Shown here piece by piece: positions 14,212 to 16,397 of a DNA stretch of 16,397 nt (position 1 is the first letter of the stretch; each line of letters opens with the position of its first letter). The stretch is from Bacteroidales bacterium (GTDB lineage: Bacteria > Bacteroidota > Bacteroidia > Bacteroidales > Muribaculaceae): assembly GCA_019416425.1 (NCBI GenBank), contig DXXK01000018.1:1-16397 (forward strand), read 5' to 3'. A program made the translations under genes and the position numbers. The notes under the pieces are model-generated. The model made no database searches, was not told the DNA's origin, and saw nothing but the letters and a program-made list of their open reading frames with translations.

Positions 14212-14520
14212 ATGAACGGTAGACACAAAATCGTGAAATTAGAAAATGGCCTTTCGGCCGTGGAGTTAGGCAAACCCCTGTTTTTCCAGATGGACATGGG
14301 CGAAAAAGTCTTCCTGCTGCTTGGTACCCCCGAGACCCTTTCGGAATCATTAGGAGTGCGTCTAACCTACACGCCCGAGATCCTGATCCGACGCGTTTCG
14401 AAAAAGTTCGATGCTAAATGCGAATTCATCCCGCTGGAGGAATTCAAGCACAAGGTGACACTTGCGCAGGAGCCCGACTCGAAGTATGTGGATGTCTTGC
14501 ACTTCTATCGTCCCGGCTGA
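14212..14520 (+). CDS. Hypothetical protein, unrecognised
   Basis: From the ATG at 14212 this is a 102-residue soluble, mixed-charge protein with no signal peptide or membrane segment; I recognise no family. It contains LFFQMDMGEKVFLLLGTPETL (about residues 23-43, read in two parts LFFQMDMGEK and VFLLLGTPETL) and ends in YVDVLHFYRPG. Its composition is normal for a folded protein. A longer in-frame start at 14116 would add a hydrophobic, AT-rich stretch that looks like non-coding leader and covers the candidate promoter, so it was rejected. It lies 35 bp upstream of the PD-(D/E)XK-like gene on the same strand and may be the first gene of that operon. Confidence 0.6.
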   Translation: MNGRHKIVKLENGLSAVELGKPLFFQMDMGEKVFLLLGTPETLSESLGVRLTYTPEILIRRVSKKFDAKCEFIPLEEFKHKVTLAQEPDSKYVDVLHFYRPG

Positions 14521-14555
14521 TTCCTCAACAATAGTCCACCCCAAGACAATTACAT

Positions 14556-15521
14556 ATGATATCAAAAAAAGACATTGTCACGAATTTAAAAAATCGGATT
14601 GTCCAAATGCAACTGGGCATTCAAATTACACATAACGGCAGTTCCGACTGGTCCTTGAGATTTTCTGCAGGCAAAAAGGCGAATGTCGACTTCTTAAAAA
14701 GTCTCTTTCAAATTGATGCCAAGGATTGGAACGAAAAATTTATCGAAGCAACTGCGGGAGTTGGTCAGGAGGGATCCCGAATATTGACACTCCATTCATC
14801 AGCTTTGCTGGCATTATTGACTTTTGTAAATGTATCAAGCGAAAATCCCCTTGAACTTCTTGGAGAGAAATATGTTAGATGCTGGTTTGAGGTGAAAAAC
14901 ATTGTTATTGAAGGCAGAAACCCTTCAAGCATCGATGTTTTGCTTGAGGCTGAATCCGGCAATCTGTTGTTTTTAGAATCCAAATTCACTGAATATCTCG
15001 AAGCTTCATCTCCCAATATAGTATTAGCATATAAATCGCTATATGAGACACTGCTTCCATTGATTCCAGGAATACCCATTCAGATGGTTTTCCCAAAAAA
15101 ATTCACTGACAACGGGAAAGAAATAATCGGATTCGGGCTTAAACCTAAATCTGAAAGGCACGATTATAAAGATTTATATCTTTCTGGAATTAAACAGTCC
15201 ATCTCACATCTTATCGGCATCGCCAAGGGACCGACATCCGATGATAATTCTCAATGGGCCAACAACTCTGAAGGAAAAGTACTTCGTTACGGTACAATCC
15301 TTTACCGCTTCAAGTCCGCCGCATATGACTGTTACCGAAATTTCTACCATCAAACCATAGGACAAATAACGTCAGACATGTTGGCCAAATGTTTGAAAGG
15401 ACAAAGAATTCCATTTGTAGGACAAATCGAAATATTGCCTAATGTACTTACCTATCAGAATATATTTAGCAAATCAGGCTTTAAACTCCCAGAAAGGGTT
15501 AAAGAGTTCTATAAATTATGA
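14556..15521 (+). CDS. PD-(D/E)XK nuclease-like protein (putative restriction endonuclease)
   Basis: The 321-residue protein has the core of a PD-(D/E)XK nuclease: SSIDVLLEAESGNLLFLESK around residues 124-143, giving Asp127, then Glu141-x-Lys143 on the next strand, followed by a helix with FTEYLEA. The rest, including YEKYV-like aromatic segments and a C-terminal YQNIFSKSGFKLPERVKEFY, is not recognised; overall it resembles the group annotated as PGN_0703-type putative restriction endonucleases, from memory. No methyltransferase is nearby, so it is not an obvious classical type II system. Its base composition is more AT-rich than its left neighbours, compatible with transfer. The stop overlaps the start of the metallophosphoesterase gene (ATGA), implying coupled expression. 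Confidence 0.65.
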   Translation: MISKKDIVTNLKNRIVQMQLGIQITHNGSSDWSLRFSAGKKANVDFLKSLFQIDAKDWNEKFIEATAGVGQEGSRILTLHSSALLALLTFVNVSSENPLELLGEKYVRCWFEVKNIVIEGRNPSSIDVLLEAESGNLLFLESKFTEYLEASSPNIVLAYKSLYETLLPLIPGIPIQMVFPKKFTDNGKEIIGFGLKPKSERHDYKDLYLSGIKQSISHLIGIAKGPTSDDNSQWANNSEGKVLRYGTILYRFKSAAYDCYRNFYHQTIGQITSDMLAKCLKGQRIPFVGQIEILPNVLTYQNIFSKSGFKLPERVKEFYKL

Positions 15522-16114
15522 AGATTATCCATCTCTCTGATACTCATGGCTGCCATCATCGGCTACGGGACTTGCCCGAAGCCGACGTTGTGGTACATTC
15601 GGGCGACTTCTGCATGGTCGGTAGCGAGCAAGAAGCTATTGACTTTCTCAACTGGTTCTGCGATTTGCCGTATCGCCATAAGATTTTCATCTGCGGCAAC
15701 CACGACGATTGCCTGTATGGAGCCAATATCGGCGGTCTCGATGACAATGTGCATTATCTATGCAACTCCGGCATCGAAATTGATGGACTGAAATTCTATG
15801 GTGTCCCGATGTTTATGGGCGATTGCGTAACCGACCGCCAAATCCGCAACTATGCACGTATTCCTGATGATACCGATATTCTGATCACACATTCTCCTGC
15901 CTATGGAATCCTTGATTTCGATGACGGCATCAACTATGGCTCGGAGGAAATCCTCGAAAGGCTCCCGGCGCTACATAATCTCAAAGCTCACCTATTCGGA
16001 CATATCCATGCCCAACATAGAATAATGTTCCAAAACGGAATAACATTCTCCAACGGCGCGATTATAAATGCAGACTATTCTAACTTATCAGAACCGAGAA
16101 TTATTGAATTATAG
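15518..16114 (+). CDS. Calcineurin-like metallophosphoesterase
   Basis: The 198-residue protein shows the complete metallophosphoesterase motif set: DTH (8-10), GDF (29-31), GNHDD (60-64), THSP (about 124-127) and GHIHAQH (about 161-167), which coordinate two metal ions. Small stand-alone members of this group act as phosphodiesterases on nucleic acids or cyclic nucleotides, or as phosphatases; the substrate cannot be told. There is no signal peptide, so it should be cytosolic. It overlaps the stop of the PD-(D/E)XK-like gene by ATGA and is followed within 10 bp by a second nuclease-like gene, so the three probably form an operon concerned with nucleic acids. Confidence 0.85.
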   Translation: MKIIHLSDTHGCHHRLRDLPEADVVVHSGDFCMVGSEQEAIDFLNWFCDLPYRHKIFICGNHDDCLYGANIGGLDDNVHYLCNSGIEIDGLKFYGVPMFMGDCVTDRQIRNYARIPDDTDILITHSPAYGILDFDDGINYGSEEILERLPALHNLKAHLFGHIHAQHRIMFQNGITFSNGAIINADYSNLSEPRIIEL

Positions 16115-16124
16115 AGTAAGATTT

Positions 16125-16397
16125 ATGGAGCAGAGCAATGTTGAATTAATGCGTGTCGCCGGCATAACTGAGTCAGAAGTGGCATGGTCAAACATATACG
16201 CATATTATTATATGAATCCTCGGAACGAACCAGAATATGCTTCAGCATTCACTAATGCTTTACTTGAACTATGTGGTCTAAAACACTCCGATGTATTGCC
16301 TGACGATAATTATCGGGTAAGTACGGAAGTGGCGACATCCAGCCTCGGTCGCATAGACATACTCATCGAGGGAGAAAAATCCATAATAATAGAGAAT
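16125..16397 (+). CDS. N-terminal part of a PD-(D/E)XK-family protein (cut by right edge)
   Basis: An ATG at 16125 opens a frame that stays open for 91 codons to the window end. It begins MEQSNVELMRVAGITESEV, has a helical stretch with FTNALLELCGL, and ends STEVATSSLGRIDILIEGEK followed by SIIIEN. The Glu-...-GRIDILI-...-IIIEN pattern is the start of the PD-(D/E)XK nuclease core (Asp in GRID, then E-x-K expected just beyond the edge), as in the PDDEXK_4-type proteins. It lies 10 bp after the metallophosphoesterase stop, so it belongs to the same operon. The catalytic Lys is outside the window, so activity cannot be judged. Confidence 0.75.
   Translation, partial: MEQSNVELMRVAGITESEVAWSNIYAYYYMNPRNEPEYASAFTNALLELCGLKHSDVLPDDNYRVSTEVATSSLGRIDILIEGEKSIIIEN

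Noticed and set aside
1..16397. CRISPR arrays, tRNA genes, insertion sequences, integrase/att sites
   Set aside because: No regularly spaced repeats, cloverleaf sequences, transposase or integrase motifs were seen by eye; tRNAscan and IS searches were not possible.

Overview
The window looks like a chromosomal segment from a gut-type member of the Bacteroidales, plausibly Muribaculaceae or a close relative. The main reason is the promoter grammar. Several gene starts are preceded by the Bacteroidetes sigma-ABfr elements TTTG - about 20 bp - TAnnTTTG, with two essentially perfect copies (1813-1844 and 12938-12969), and Shine-Dalgarno sequences are weak. Protein families such as the Tubulin_2-like protein, the NimA-like flavin protein and the HxlR regulator fit this. 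The family and genus are inferred, not shown.

Left part (1-5740), housekeeping and stress functions. The C-terminal tail of an AraC-type regulator runs in from the left edge. A minus-strand pair follows: an SnoaL-like lipoprotein translationally coupled (ATGA) to an exported arginase-family protein, closed by a clear intrinsic terminator at 100-138. It is transcribed divergently from an HxlR regulator and a NimA-like flavin-binding protein, with inverted repeats between the two promoters. A rhodanese lipoprotein comes next and converges, with only 3 bp between stop codons, on an alkylation-repair operon (AlkA-like glycosylase followed by O6-alkylguanine methyltransferase). An intact AraC regulator closes the section.

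Middle (5745-12758), a minus-strand series. In transcription order it holds an exported Tyr/Arg-rich repeat protein, a low-molecular-weight tyrosine phosphatase, a SIS-domain protein, a Tubulin_2-like protein now split in two by an apparent 1-nt deletion, a roughly 980-residue protein whose C-terminal half shows motifs in the order of an actin/Hsp70 fold but with key residues lost, and a small A1S_2505-type (tk.4/macro-like) protein. The tubulin-like gene and the large gene are tightly linked and have their own candidate promoter. This pair, with the SIS protein and phosphatase, is the best candidate here for an undescribed system.

Right part (12938-16397). A Nudix hydrolase with a strong promoter is followed by a 630-bp non-coding stretch whose first part (13631-13900) is rich in overlapping inverted repeats around CATAAG/CTTATG. 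After that come an unrecognised 102-residue protein, a PD-(D/E)XK nuclease-like protein, a metallophosphoesterase overlapping it by ATGA, and the start of a second PD-(D/E)XK-like protein cut by the window edge. The last three look like one operon and possibly the edge of a defence or nucleic-acid-processing module.

No tRNA, rRNA, CRISPR array, transposase or integrase was recognised.
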